Shown here: in pieces, positions 1 to 10,710 of the stretch
How positions within the stretch are numbered: the first letter of the stretch is position 1
Layout of the letters: every line of letters starts with the position of its first letter
NCBI RefSeq assembly: GCF_015832195.1
Contig: NC_052018.1
Location: forward strand, 67,021,666 to 67,085,665
Source of the DNA: Motacilla alba alba
Taxonomy: Eukaryota; Chordata; Aves; Passeriformes; Motacillidae
Direction: 5' to 3'
Length of the DNA: 64,000 nucleotides
The notes under the pieces: generated by a model
Seen by the model: only the letters and a program-made list of their open reading frames with translations
The model's database searches: none
Told to the model about the DNA's origin: nothing
Position numbers and translations under genes: made by a program

Positions 1-623
1 TGAGACTCCTGAGCAGCAGTAGCCCAGTGGCCATGGGAAAAACATGCAAGCCCAGCACATTGGTGTCTCATCCATTCTTCCTGAACTGTCCTTTTCTAGA
101 TATCCTTCAAGTGCCAGGCTAAAAATTTCAAGCTTGTGAAGCAAATCAATTGTGCCAGAAAACGTTTTGTTAAGCTGCAGTTGAACATTCTGGGGGAGAT
201 CATTTCTAGCATAGCCATCAGAGCCCTGGCTGGCACCGCAGCAATGAGAGGCAGATCAAGCAGAGAGCCTCGCTCCTTAACACGTCACATCTAACCACAG
301 TGACATACATTTCTTTCCATTTAAAACTCTGGAGAAGTAGGTATGTGCTGTAGCTCAGCTGCATGCAATTGAGACACGGGGCCTCCCTGCCCGTTGCAGG
401 AAATGAGTTTGCTGTGTCTGCGACAGCCGTGGTGTTCTCACAGCCATGGCAGCAGCGCAGCTCGCCGTGCCGTTCTTCCACTGCGGGTGTGAGCCCGGCG
501 AGCCCACAGCTCTGCTGGCCCCCAGCCACCCTGTGCCACCTCCAGCCTGCCTCACCTCTCCTCAAGGGTCCCCAGGGGCACTGGCTCCCTGTGCCTTCAT
601 CCAGGAGCAGCTCTGAGGAGCAG

Positions 624-651
624 CCTCTGCGTGGCACCCTCTGTGTGGCAC
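624..651. repeat. Two-copy 14-bp tandem duplication
   Basis: Two adjacent copies of a 14-base unit (cctctgcgtggcac, then cctctgtgtggcac) differ by a single C/T change. The change is CG to TG, the usual result of CpG methylation decay. It lies in the UST intron and no function is implied. Confidence 0.8.
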
Positions 652-3600
652 CCCCTAAAACAGCAGGACACTGGAGAGCACATAGTTCTGAACGTTTCTT
701 CTGAGGTGGAGAATGCCTTTAGGATTATTTTGTCTAAATATGGCAATTCAGGGTTTTTGGAGCCACAAGTTATAAAACTCACTTTTCCCTATGGTTTGGA
801 TTGCTGCAGTGAGTAATGTCCATTTCTTAGTTTAAAAAAAAAAAAGTGAGAGTGTGGAAAGTAACAGTAAACACTCATCAAGTGGTCAAGTGGTAACCCA
901 AAAGAATTTAATTTTCTTCATTCCTATCTGCATACCAGTTTAGTCTTAATTTAAGGTATGAGCAGCCTGCCCTGGGAGGTGCATTACTGTATAGTACATT
1001 CTTCTAGTAATTTAAAATAATGCCAAAGCAAACATATTTTTTAAAAAACAACCCTAAGAAGTAAATGGTATAGTTTGTTGCCCTCCATCTGGTTAGCTGT
1101 CTCAAAGGTCATAAAATGGGGGTCCTTTGGTGGGGCAGCGTGGTTTATGTAGCATATGCAGATTGGTATTTTGGCTTTAAGCCAGATCTACCTAATTTTC
1201 CATTTTACTTCTATGATGAGAATAGGTACTTGAGGTGACTTCAAGGGGCAGTTTGTGATTTCATCCATATTTGTATGAGAGAGCCTTTTAAGAGTATTTA
1301 AGATTAAAACATAGTCTAAATAAAGTTCAGGTACAAAAAAATAGCAGAGTTCACTTGTTTTATCAAAAGGCTGAGCTTGCAGCCAGGCACAGGCCCAGCT
1401 CGCACCATCCAAGAGCCCACACCTCACAGCTCTTTGTGCTCTGCACTTCTGATGATTGTGCTGCAAGGCGAACAAACAGGAGCCAGAAAATTTACACAGC
1501 CCCTGCAGCCTTCCAGAGTGTGGCTGTTTCTCTCTGTTCAAATGTGTGCTTCTGTAGTCATGGGTGTGTGAACAGAGCAGAGAATTGTGCTCACCCAGAA
1601 ACTCCTGTGCCACTGCAACAGCAAATTCAGAGGAGGAGTGTATTGTGCTGCCAGGGTGGCACGGAGCACTGGGCTGCTCCCTGCCTGGCACACCAGTAGG
1701 ACATTGCCTTTGGCTGCTCCTGCCCCCACAGACTGTCCCCTGAAGAGAACAGTCTCGTGCTTTTCACCTTGTCCTCGCTGGCAGTGCTCCTGGGCTAGGC
1801 ACAAGTGCCTCTCTCTGCTGGTAGAGCAGCCACCGAAGGGAGCTGGAGCTGTGAAAGTGGCTTTCCCCACTTACAGTCCTGGAGGGACCATATAAGTAAA
1901 GAGCTTTTTCCAGTGAGCTAAACAGAGTGTTCTGTAGCAGAAATAACTTACGTAAAATAAAAACAAAGTTGGCAGGCAGTATAAAGGCTTAAGCTAATAA
2001 ATGCAATATTTAGTAGTGTATATTTGCTGCTGAATTTGTAAAGAAAACCAGACTGCAAAGCTGGCAGGAGCTATCAGTTAAGCACAATAAAGAGGAGTGT
2101 CTTGAAGTGCTCAATAATCATAAGGAAGTTTTCTCACCCGAGGACAGACTGAGTAAATTGGCTTTTCTGGAATGTAGTCATCTCATACACATTAATGGTA
2201 ATTTGAAGGTAATTTGAACAACTTGACTAAAAATTTAACAAGATGAGATATTTTATAGCATGTTAAAAATTGCATCTCTCTTCCTGCTTTTTTTGTATAT
2301 TTTAATAATTTCATGACTGTCTAAATAAAACTAAGCAAATTGATAAACAGTCAGTAAATATAGAGCATATTTCACCTTACATCACTGTAATTAAAGAATA
2401 GAGGACTCTGTGTACTCAGTTGTTTAATTACTTATATATATGAGTAGAGAATGATTTCAGTGTAAACTACGAAGTTTGGTGTAAAAGTTCCATTTAATTA
2501 CACAGTAGTATGTTTTATTAGTTACCAACTGATAAAAACCATTCTTTCTTTAGGGAAGGAATTAAAAGTATAGATGCAAAATAGAATTTGCTTTAGATAG
2601 TTTTAAATGCTTTAAATAATTTTTTTGTGGTTTAGAACAGTGTTGCTTTGGGAAAACTAGTCAACATATCTTCTCTTTGTATCATCCTTCCTGCGTTTCA
2701 AATTACTCTGCTGCAGATGATAATCAAAACTATTTCAGATATAAATTTGTTTTTCTGCACCAGTTGGGTGTGACACAATGAAGTCCAGTGATTAGAAGGA
2801 TGTCCACCCCAGTAGCACTTGTCTCATGTAGTATTATTAAAATGTTCTGATTTGTTTTTCTCTAATTCTTTTACTCTGAAGGAGGAAAATGTGTAATCAC
2901 CCAGTGAAAATTGAATTTTTTTACAAGTGTGGATATCTTAAACTATATAATCTTTCAAAATTTAAAGAAAGCAGTTCATGTTCAATGGCGTGCTCTGCCA
3001 ATCTGTTGTACTTTTCAAGATTTAAAATCTTGTACCAACTTTTTGTCTAAAGATCATTGCTGTTGTGTGTGCTAGATGGACTTACTAGTATTTTATTACC
3101 TCTTGGGATAAAAGGGTTTGTCTTTGTATACAGTTCCTCTCTTCCCTAAAAAGCCGTTCTTGATTTTTCTCTTGGATAAACATATAGCTTGTGAGATCCT
3201 AAGAATACCTTACTTTTCCTGCTAGGAGCCAGACTGCATCCCTTAGCTTTATGTGTAAGCAATTGTGAAAATCTGTTTCTCTGCAGAGATGTTAAGGATT
3301 TGTTAAGCTTTGCTGGCAGGTGCTTTAGAAGACCTCCATTTGTTCTGCTCACATGAGCAAAACTCTGCCCATGGTAAAATCACATTTTGATTCAGGGACT
3401 CCCTCTGGAAGTGAGGGTGGTTGCTGCCACTGGAACCCAGCTGGAAACATTTAATGTTCTTTGTTGTCTGCTTCCTCCATGTAAGCTTTTCCTTTGCCGT
3501 CCTTCATGGCCTGACCCTTTTGAATACTTGTGACCTGAACTGCTGTTACAATGAGAATGGGGTCCCATGTTATATATTTAGGATGAAAATACTTAGGATG

Positions 3601-4376
3601 CTCTGGCAGGCAATTGCCATCTAGAAAAGAGCAAAATTATTGCCTTCAGATTTTGCTTTACACCTCATTTAAATACATTCATCTCCAGTGATAAACTCAT
3701 TTATTGGGAGAGAAGGCAAAGAGACAATTCAGTGGTTTTGTTAGTAACTCTAATTCCTTATCAACAATAAAAGGTTTGCATTTCAGTTTACCAAAGCAAA
3801 AGTGTCAGGATGAACAAAAAAGTAGTGAAATCTTCCAGGGCATGACAGGAAGATGAGTCTAGTTCCATTAACAGGTATAACAGGTTGAGAAAGTTAACAG
3901 GCACAGTTTGATCCTAAGGTGTCATGGTAATGCCAACAGTCCTTCGGTGCTACCCCTGAGATGAATTCAGGTTGACAAGTATCTGTTTAGACTTGAACTA
4001 TAATAAAGCACAACAGAGACAAGTCACCATATGCCTCATAGGAAATAATTGATTAGTTAAGCTTGGTGGCGTGCCTGATGTCAAATTTCCAAAGCTAGGC
4101 CAGATTGTGGGTTTCTCTACGTGTAGCTCATGCTCATAGTTCATATGACATGGTTTGCATTTTCAGGTAACCATTGACAATTAGGATCTTTGGTGACTGC
4201 AGACACTGTGTGAACTAGCCACATTTAAACATGCAAGTCTGACTTCAAACATCTGTATTTTTTCATAGCTTGTTAAAAGTAAATCCGTTGTTAGAGACAA
4301 CTTCAACTCATTTTTATCAGTAATGTAGCAGGACCATGCCTTAATGTTTAAGTTGAAAAGTTTACGTCCAGCCTCA

Positions 4377-4419
4377 CTAATCAGTGCCCACCATGTTGCT
4401 TGTTGTTCTTTCTTTACAG
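4377..4419 (+). promoter_or_regulatory. UST: Splice acceptor of terminal UST exon
   Basis: A pyrimidine-rich tract (about 4400-4415, mostly T and C with a few G) ends in ACAG at 4416-4419, followed by the first exon base at 4420. A good branch-point candidate, CTAAT at 4377-4381 with its A at 4380, lies 39 nt upstream of the AG, the usual distance. The acceptor falls exactly where similarity to the UST C-terminus begins. The residues encoded before it in the same open frame (4344-4418) do not look like UST, so the ATG at 4344 is intronic and not a start. Confidence 0.85.
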
Positions 4420-4703
4420 AACATAGGAAGCTTGGCAATCTGACTGTGACAGTGAAAAAGACCGTCCCCTCTCCAGAAGCAATACAGATCCTCTACCAAC
4501 GCATGAGATATGAATATGAGTTTTATTACTATGTCAAAGAACAATTCCACCTGCTAAAGCGCAAGTTTGGACTGAAGTCTCATACCAGGAAACCAAGTCC
4601 CAGACCTGAGTTCTTCATTCCTTCTCCCCTGGAAACAGAAGAACCAATAAATGATGAGGAAGAAGATGATGAAAAGTGGCTAGAGGATATCTATAAAAGG
4701 TGA
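4420..4703 (+). CDS. UST: Uronyl 2-O-sulfotransferase, C-terminal (last) coding exon
   Basis: UST is a type II Golgi membrane enzyme that moves sulfate from PAPS to the 2-O position of uronic acid, chiefly iduronate and some glucuronate, in dermatan and chondroitin sulfate. This exon gives the last 93 codons plus two bases of a split codon, so the intron is phase 1. Visible features are the start HRKLGNLTVTVKKTVPS with an N-glycosylation sequon (NLT), a tyrosine-rich helix-like stretch (ILYQRMRYEYEFYYYVKEQF), a basic segment (LLKRKFGLKS), and a Pro-rich then acidic tail (ETEEPINDEEEDDEKW) ending LEDIYKR. I recognise this as the UST C-terminus and not the related HS2ST1, which lacks the acidic tail. 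The catalytic and PAPS-binding parts are encoded by upstream exons outside the window. The frame is intact, with no stop or frameshift. The whole human protein is about 400 residues, so about a quarter is seen here. Confidence 0.95.
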
Positions 4704-7515
4704 TGGATGGAAGAGCTATCCTTTCTCTTCTGGTGACCCCTCCAGCTTTCTTAAGATTTTTTTTTAATTATTATTAAAAGTGATTCCTTAAGGAACTGAG
4801 TTAATGCGCAGCGGATTTGAAATGGAACAGAAGAGATCATTCCCACATGCTGGAGCCATTGGGAGATACCTGATTTTGCAGGTTTGATTCATTATACAGT
4901 GTTGGCTCTATAGCGTCCTTGCTACAGCATAGTTCAAGAGAGAAGGACCTGCCATCTGTCACAAAATAACTTTTGGAATACACAGTAGTCCTTCGTGAAC
5001 TGCAAAATACAAAAGAATAGATTAAGCATTCTTGAAAAGCAGATCTTACAGAATCTCATCTCTCTCTGTGACCAGAAAAACTTCATGGCATAACACTGTG
5101 GCATGAACTACAGGCAGTGAGCCGTTTGGGAAGAGTGCCTCTTTCTGTCCAAAGCACACTGGTATCCCAGTGGTATGGTCAGAGCCATTGCTTTGTCTTC
5201 CAATCCAAGGATACCAAGTTCAGAAAGAAGCTAGGTAACTGCTCCTGGAATTACCTGTGCCAGAGGAGCGGGGCTGCTGTTCTGCCAAATCAGTACTAGT
5301 GAGTGTAAGGCAAGCTACAGGAACCAGATATTTTTGGTAAAACCTTCTAGTTCATAGAGTGGGACACAATATCAGGTCAGTGAATGGCAACAACAAATTT
5401 AAATGTCAGCTGTTGAGTATGTTTCTATCAGACTCTAAAGGAAAAGGTGTAACATGTGGGGTTTATGTTCAAGAATGGTATTTTTAGATTTTTATTATTC
5501 TTTTGGGTCACAAATCCAAAGACATGCAGAAAAAGCTACTCATTAAAAAGCTCAGGTGATCTGGAGCTCCTATTAAGCACGACCTGTGTTTCTGCAACTG
5601 CAGAATTTAATTGTTCACATCTGAATCTGAATGCAGCTTCCCCACCAGCACCAACACCAAACTCCTGCTTTTAGTGTGGCTAGAAGGAAAATTAACAATA
5701 TGAGCATACACAGCTTCTCTAGTTGAAATAGTTCAGGATCATCAAACAAATACAAGAAGATGCACTCTCTGAAACCAAAGCTGATTCAGTGACAGGTTGT
5801 TAAGAGAGTCACTGTGAAATCTGCCCTAGTTAATCACTACAAATATTATCTGCCAACACTAGAAAAGATTGATGGAAGCTGGTGAAAGAGGAGTAGCACC
5901 ACTAGGTGAGGTGCTGTTTTTTTTCAGGTGGGGGTCCCTGGAGTGGGATTCCCTGTGATGTGTGGGTGTGCTGGCTGTTGGCCAGCCTGCCAGCCCTGGA
6001 GGTGCAGAAGTGACAGACCCACAGGCAGCCCTGGGCAGAGCTCTTTGGCCTTCTGCTACACAGCAGAATAGGGGATAGTTTGGGGTTTTGATGAGGCCTT
6101 GGCCTCTTATGCACCGTCGTTGCCAGAGAAAGCTGGACTAACAGAGAATAAGAGCAATAAATTCCTGTCCCCAGAGCACAGGAAAGAAGCAGGTACAAGA
6201 TGTCGCAACTGCTTGCCAGGATGAGGACAATCCATCTCTATCTCACATCCTTTCTTAAACATGTACCAGAAAATTTTTGGTTCCTATTCCACAGCTGTTA
6301 TCTGCAAGCTGTTATCATACTTTACTTTGCTACATCAAGCAAAAGTTATTTTGTGATGGATGAAGCATATAAACTCAGGATCAGCTCAAATGGGCTTTTC
6401 AAGGGTTTCCTCTTCCATGAGCCTGCTGAGAGCCAATAGAAATTATGGTCAATCTTCAGTCTTTACCTATACACAGAGAATAAAGGAGAGTTAAGACAAG
6501 ATGCTAACTTACAGAAAATACTAGGAAGAAGATTCTGTTCTCATTATTAACATCCCAGGTTGGTGGTAGCAATGCACTACTGTGGGGGAGCACATTAAAG
6601 AAAGCTGAAAATGGCACAGATAGTAACTAACATACTAGCTAAAATATGAATCTGCTGCATTGTATATTTTAAGTGGTTTCTATGAAATTACATTGAAAGA
6701 GTAATGATTAGTTTACACACTGTGGAGCTGTTATATTTTGGAAAGAACTAGTATTCTCATGTTTCTGAAATTCTGTTTGAATCCTTTTTCTGCCAATGTT
6801 TTAACAGAATATAGTCACTTAACACATTCACCCTTCCTGAGAGTTCACTGCCGCTTTCAGTAAAGTCTGTTTCTATCTGTTTGTTTATTTAATGGTATCT
6901 TCAGCCATCACTACTTATAATCTAAATACAGAAGCTGCTTTGTGATTTACTTGCTAGGTTTTAATATTGTTGTATTTTCGTAACAATCAACCTGGCCTCT
7001 CCTCAAATGGTAGTTCTTAAATTTATCTGGCACATAGCATCTAATATTCCTGGTCCTATGGCCTATTTCTCTGTCATCAAATAGATTTTGCTTAACTTTT
7101 AAAAGGTATGTTATAAGCTGGTAAATCTTTGACTTATTTATTGAAACTTTTCAGCACATTCCAAATTCTAAGTTGCTCAGGAAGAAGTTGATTTAAATAG
7201 TTATATTTGGGTCTGATGAATATTTCTTATTCCAAAAAAAAAAATCACTATTTGTAAGCCTTTAGTCCGCAACAACTTTGTAGAAAATGCCAACTTTGAG
7301 ATCTTTGTGTGGGGGAAAAGGTGGCTGTTCAACACTTACCAAAATAAGAAAATATATGTCTACATTAGCTTAGCTATAAATGAAGCAACATATGTTTTGG
7401 AATGAAATCTTCTTTAACTTATTCACTACTATCTCCTGAAATACCAATAAGCCATATGATTCTTTATTTTTCAATCCAATGATGTTTAAAAATAAAACTT
7501 GCACATTTCTTCCTG
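4704..7515 (+). other. UST: Probable UST 3' untranslated region
   Basis: The sequence continues from the UST stop codon without a reading frame of its own. The first 100 bases contain a T-rich and AT-rich segment (4757-4778) including ATTAAA at 4773-4778, a possible proximal poly(A) signal. Canonical AATAAA hexamers follow at 6156-6161, 6479-6484 and 7491-7496. The long, AT-rich, repeat-poor stretch from about 6.6 to 7.5 kb fits a long vertebrate 3' UTR. The stated end is a guess based on the third hexamer; transcript reads would settle it. The open frames within it (for example 5902-6198 minus) have no recognisable product. Confidence 0.4.
7491..7496 (+). terminator. UST: Candidate distal poly(A) signal (AATAAA) for UST
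   Basis: A canonical AATAAA is followed within 60-80 bases by a GT-rich stretch around 7555-7575 (tggctgtgggtcgg), which could be the downstream element though it lies rather far away. It would give a 3' UTR of about 2.8 kb, in the size range I would expect for UST. Other hexamers at 6156 and 6479 are equally canonical but have poorer downstream context. Confidence 0.25.
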
Positions 7516-9565
7516 CACCATAGTCCTCTTGCTTACACTAGTTTTCCTGCCTGGGTACAGTGGCTGTGGGTCGGATGCTGGAGTTGCACCCAGCAGAGCA
7601 GGGCTGGGTACGGCATAGGGCATCCTCTGAATACTTGAGCAGTAAGCCTGGAGCAGGTTGCTCCTGGGTTATTCCATCTCCCAAGCTATCTGGAGGTGTG
7701 AGCTGAGGTCTGAATTGTTTTACTCACCTGAGGTGTGTGGTCAATACATACAAGTACATTGTCCAGTGTTCTATGGCAGCTAAGTAGAAGTTTTATCGAG
7801 GGGAGAAACAACTTAGTCTCCATACACTGCATTTTTGCAAGATACGGTGTTTGATGGCCAGGCATAAAAGCTTCAGTAGTCAGAGTGATGTTACAATGTA
7901 GGTGAAGTATCAGTGCTTTCACACTAAAGACAGAATCAACTGTTGTTAAAATGCAGCATTCTGGAAAAAAAAATAAATTTTAGTCTTAAGTTTCAAGTGA
8001 CAATGACAAATTGTGCCGTTTTTTGTTTCTGTTCAATTTACTTCTCTTCCACATGAATTTTGTTGGTGATGCAGGGCTAAGTCCCAGGTGTCTCAAATGT
8101 TCTCCACTTGAATGTAGAGAAGTAGCTTGGCAGAACTGAAAGTACATGAACCTGATGGTGTATTTAAAGCATTCCAGTTTCTTTGCAGTTCTTTTATCGT
8201 GGATCTTTGATGAATCATCTGAGTGTTAGGATGCAAAATGGTACATTGTAGCATAAACACACAAGCAAAGCCACGAAATTTAGATGTTGGAGAATACATC
8301 TGTGAATTCAAGCCATGGAATTTTTCCTCCTATCAGTATGTGATACAATTAAATTGAATGCACAGGTATGTTTTTTGACTAGCAAAGGAAACCACACTGC
8401 ATGCCAACTTTCATCCTCTTATCAAATGAAAAAACATTGTCTGCCAAAGAATAAAATTCTACATTCTTTTAAAAAATAAAGACCTGATAATAAATTCCCA
8501 GCTAAGAGTAATGGTGCCCCGATCATTCCCTCCATTTTAAGAAAGGGAACATCTGTGATGTTAGAACATTAGCCTAAAACAACACAGCAACATTTTTGAG
8601 AGCTAAAATACTGTAATACAGTACCACAGCATTCCTTCTGTTTTATTTTTAAGGGCTCGGCCTTTTTTGCAAGGAGTTCAACTAACACATAAAACATTGT
8701 TGATCAGTCTGCTTGCACGAGCCAAGACCAGAGTAAAGAACTGAGTGTTGCTACACATAGACCTCCACACACAGATTCCATGGGAAGAACAAGGGTGTTG
8801 CCAAGCCTTGGAAGTGCCTTTCTCCTGGCAGTGGAATCACCAGAACACCTTTTGCAGGATCTGTCCCAAGGGAGGGTTTGCAACATTAGGCTCTGCTTAA
8901 GTACCCACAGGTATGGCAGGAAGGTGCCAAAAGGCAACTCCGTGAGAAATGGCCACTGGAGGGTAAAAAACTTCACTGCAGAATATTTAAAGTGGATGGG
9001 AAGGGATCTTGGTTTGAAGGTTGAAAGTTAAATTCCAACCAGCATAAATCAACTCCTGATGTCTCACAGCTGAGAAGCAGTCATAAGTTTTCTTTGGTTT
9101 GTCTGGAAATGGCGTTGTATGCCAAGCTGCAGCATGCAGTGAATGTCAAATCTAGGATGTAAGCTTCAGGAGATCAAGTGTGTGTGTAAGGAGAGCAGCA
9201 GCACACCATAATGGTTGAGTCTCAGCACCAATGGCTGACCCTGTCCCCTTGGAAGAGCCTGCAGTAAGGTTGTTGTGGGGGCAGTGGGATGGGGGAAGGG
9301 GAAGGTTTTCTGCAAACACAAATTTGGCCTTGCAGACACTGTAAGATAGCAAGATTTGGCCACTGGTTTATTTAAATGCAGATTTTGAATATAAACGTGG
9401 ATTTCCTTTTCTGAGTCTGTAAAGGAGGAATGTGAGTTGGTTTTGTATTTAACTGATTGTGGCTGGAAGAGTAAGTTAATAAAACTGCTGTCAGGCAGGC
9501 ACATAGGAGTGTGCTTTATGCACAGTTTTATCATCTCTCTGTTCCCTTCTTTGGATGCAATGGGC

Positions 9566-9582
9566 AAAAAAAAAAAAAAAAA
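9566..9582. repeat. A17 homopolymer
   Basis: Seventeen consecutive A residues, followed by CCCAAAAG. No retro-element body can be recognised immediately upstream, so this is a simple repeat and not an assigned poly(A) tail. Confidence 0.9.
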
Positions 9583-9664
9583 CCCAAAAGCAAAAGAATT
9601 CAGCTATACTGCTGGGCAATTGGTGCTGTGAAAAGTAAAGATTAGCAGGAATACGTGGAGGTGA

Positions 9665-9711
9665 TGCTGTTCATAAGATTATTGGTCTAAACAATAATCT
9701 TATGAACAGCA
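9665..9711. repeat. Perfect inverted repeat, 20-bp arms with 7-nt loop
   Basis: The left arm at 9665-9684 and the right arm at 9692-9711 are exact reverse complements over all 20 bases, separated by the loop gtctaaa (9685-9691). The pairing stops sharply at both outer ends (A opposite A). As RNA it would form a 47-nt hairpin, shorter than a normal pre-miRNA. It may be a mutational product (template-switch inversion), the remnant of a palindromic element, or a structured RNA. It is the longest perfect hairpin I noticed in the window. Confidence 0.95.
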
Positions 9712-10624
9712 AGGATGATGTAGAGCAACCAGCATCAGTGGCACACAAGCTGCTCACTCTGTGTCTTTGTCTTTTCTAGAAAATTTGATACCATGTTTCA
9801 AAATCAAATGCTTCTTCAAATTTGTGATTTGTACTGTTAAGTAGGACAGTACTGGATTTTTTATTTTTTCCTTATGCTTTCAAATTGCCACTTCACCTCA
9901 CAAACTTGGCAGAGCATAAGCGCACAGCCCATTCCTGTATCTGATGTGCAGGAGCTCACCAGACACACGGATTTGATCCTTCTGCAAACGTCTCTCCAAG
10001 TGCAAGTGACAAGCAGAGTGAAACAAATCCTTGGCACAGTGTTGCTGCTAACAGGCGGAGTAATATTTAGTTACTGTGCCACAAGGGAAAGTATTCCTGC
10101 AGTTCTCCAGTTTACTGCTGGAGACTTTGGATAACCTCAAGGGTCATGGGACAATTGTCAGGTAGCAAAAGCCCATTGCATGTCACAGTGTTGAACTCAT
10201 GATCATCTCCAGTTTAGGTACAGGAAAGGAAGGGAGATGGTTACAGTACCAGACACAAGAGTCTGGCTGTGGTTTCCCACAGCACACAGGGCTTCCCCTT
10301 CTTGAAGCTTCCTATCTAGTTGTTGTGGTGGGAAGCTCAGGGAGAGGAAGTCAGCTGCAGTTGTTAGTCTCTGGCTCCTCAAAGAAGACAAGATTCTCAA
10401 GATCATGCTGGATAAACATGCTAGAAGAAGCGGCAATGGGGAACCTGTGCTTCACAGAAGAGCTGTGAGTCTTTTCCATTTTCACTTTCTCTGTCTGGTT
10501 CTATTTGGCTCTATTTGCTGGGGTCAGTCTGTGTAGGGTATTTCTTCACTAACCATATTGTCTAAACATCTTGGAAATTTATTCCTATGCTTATCCTTTT
10601 TGATCCACAGTGGAGGTAAAGAAG

Positions 10625-10710
10625 TGCTGTTATCCCCATTTCATACATTGGGAATGGATACAGCAAGTGTGTAAGTGATATTCCAAATGTCACACAGAAA
10701 AGTTGTGAAA
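10625..10710 (-). mobile_element. MIR-like SINE fragment (antisense)
   Basis: Read on the + strand, the block runs gttatccccatttcatac, then gggaatggatacagcaag, then gtaagtgat, then aaatgtcacacag. This follows the order and spacing of the reverse complement of the MIR (CORE-SINE) 3' half: TTATCCCCATTTTACA, GAGGAAACTGAGGCACAG, GTTAAGTGAC, AAGGTCACACAG. Divergence is high, as expected for an insertion that predates the amniote radiation. An alignment to MIR and L2 consensus sequences would decide it. Confidence 0.6.

Larger units (their letters stand above)
1..4419 (+). other. UST: Last intron of UST (3' part)
   Basis: This stretch lies directly upstream of the splice acceptor of the terminal UST exon, so it is the 3' part of that gene's final intron; its 5' end is outside the window. 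It is AT-rich with no plausible exon. The open frames between 218 and 704 on both strands overlap each other, lack recognisable domains and look like chance frames. Small features inside are a 14-bp duplication (624-651), an A12 run (834-845) and AT-rich runs around 2300-2600. Assignment depends on the identification of the downstream exon, which is strong. Confidence 0.8.

Noticed and set aside
218..704. Overlapping frames of 139 and 113 codons on opposite strands
   Set aside because: Both strands are open at once, there is no recognisable protein, and the position is within a UST intron.
4344..4418. ATG-initiated extension of the UST exon frame
   Set aside because: It lies upstream of a strong splice acceptor and encodes residues unlike UST; it is intron sequence that happens to stay open.
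9166..9567. 133-codon minus-strand frame
   Set aside because: No known domain, no splice logic, and it begins in ordinary AT-rich DNA; likely chance.
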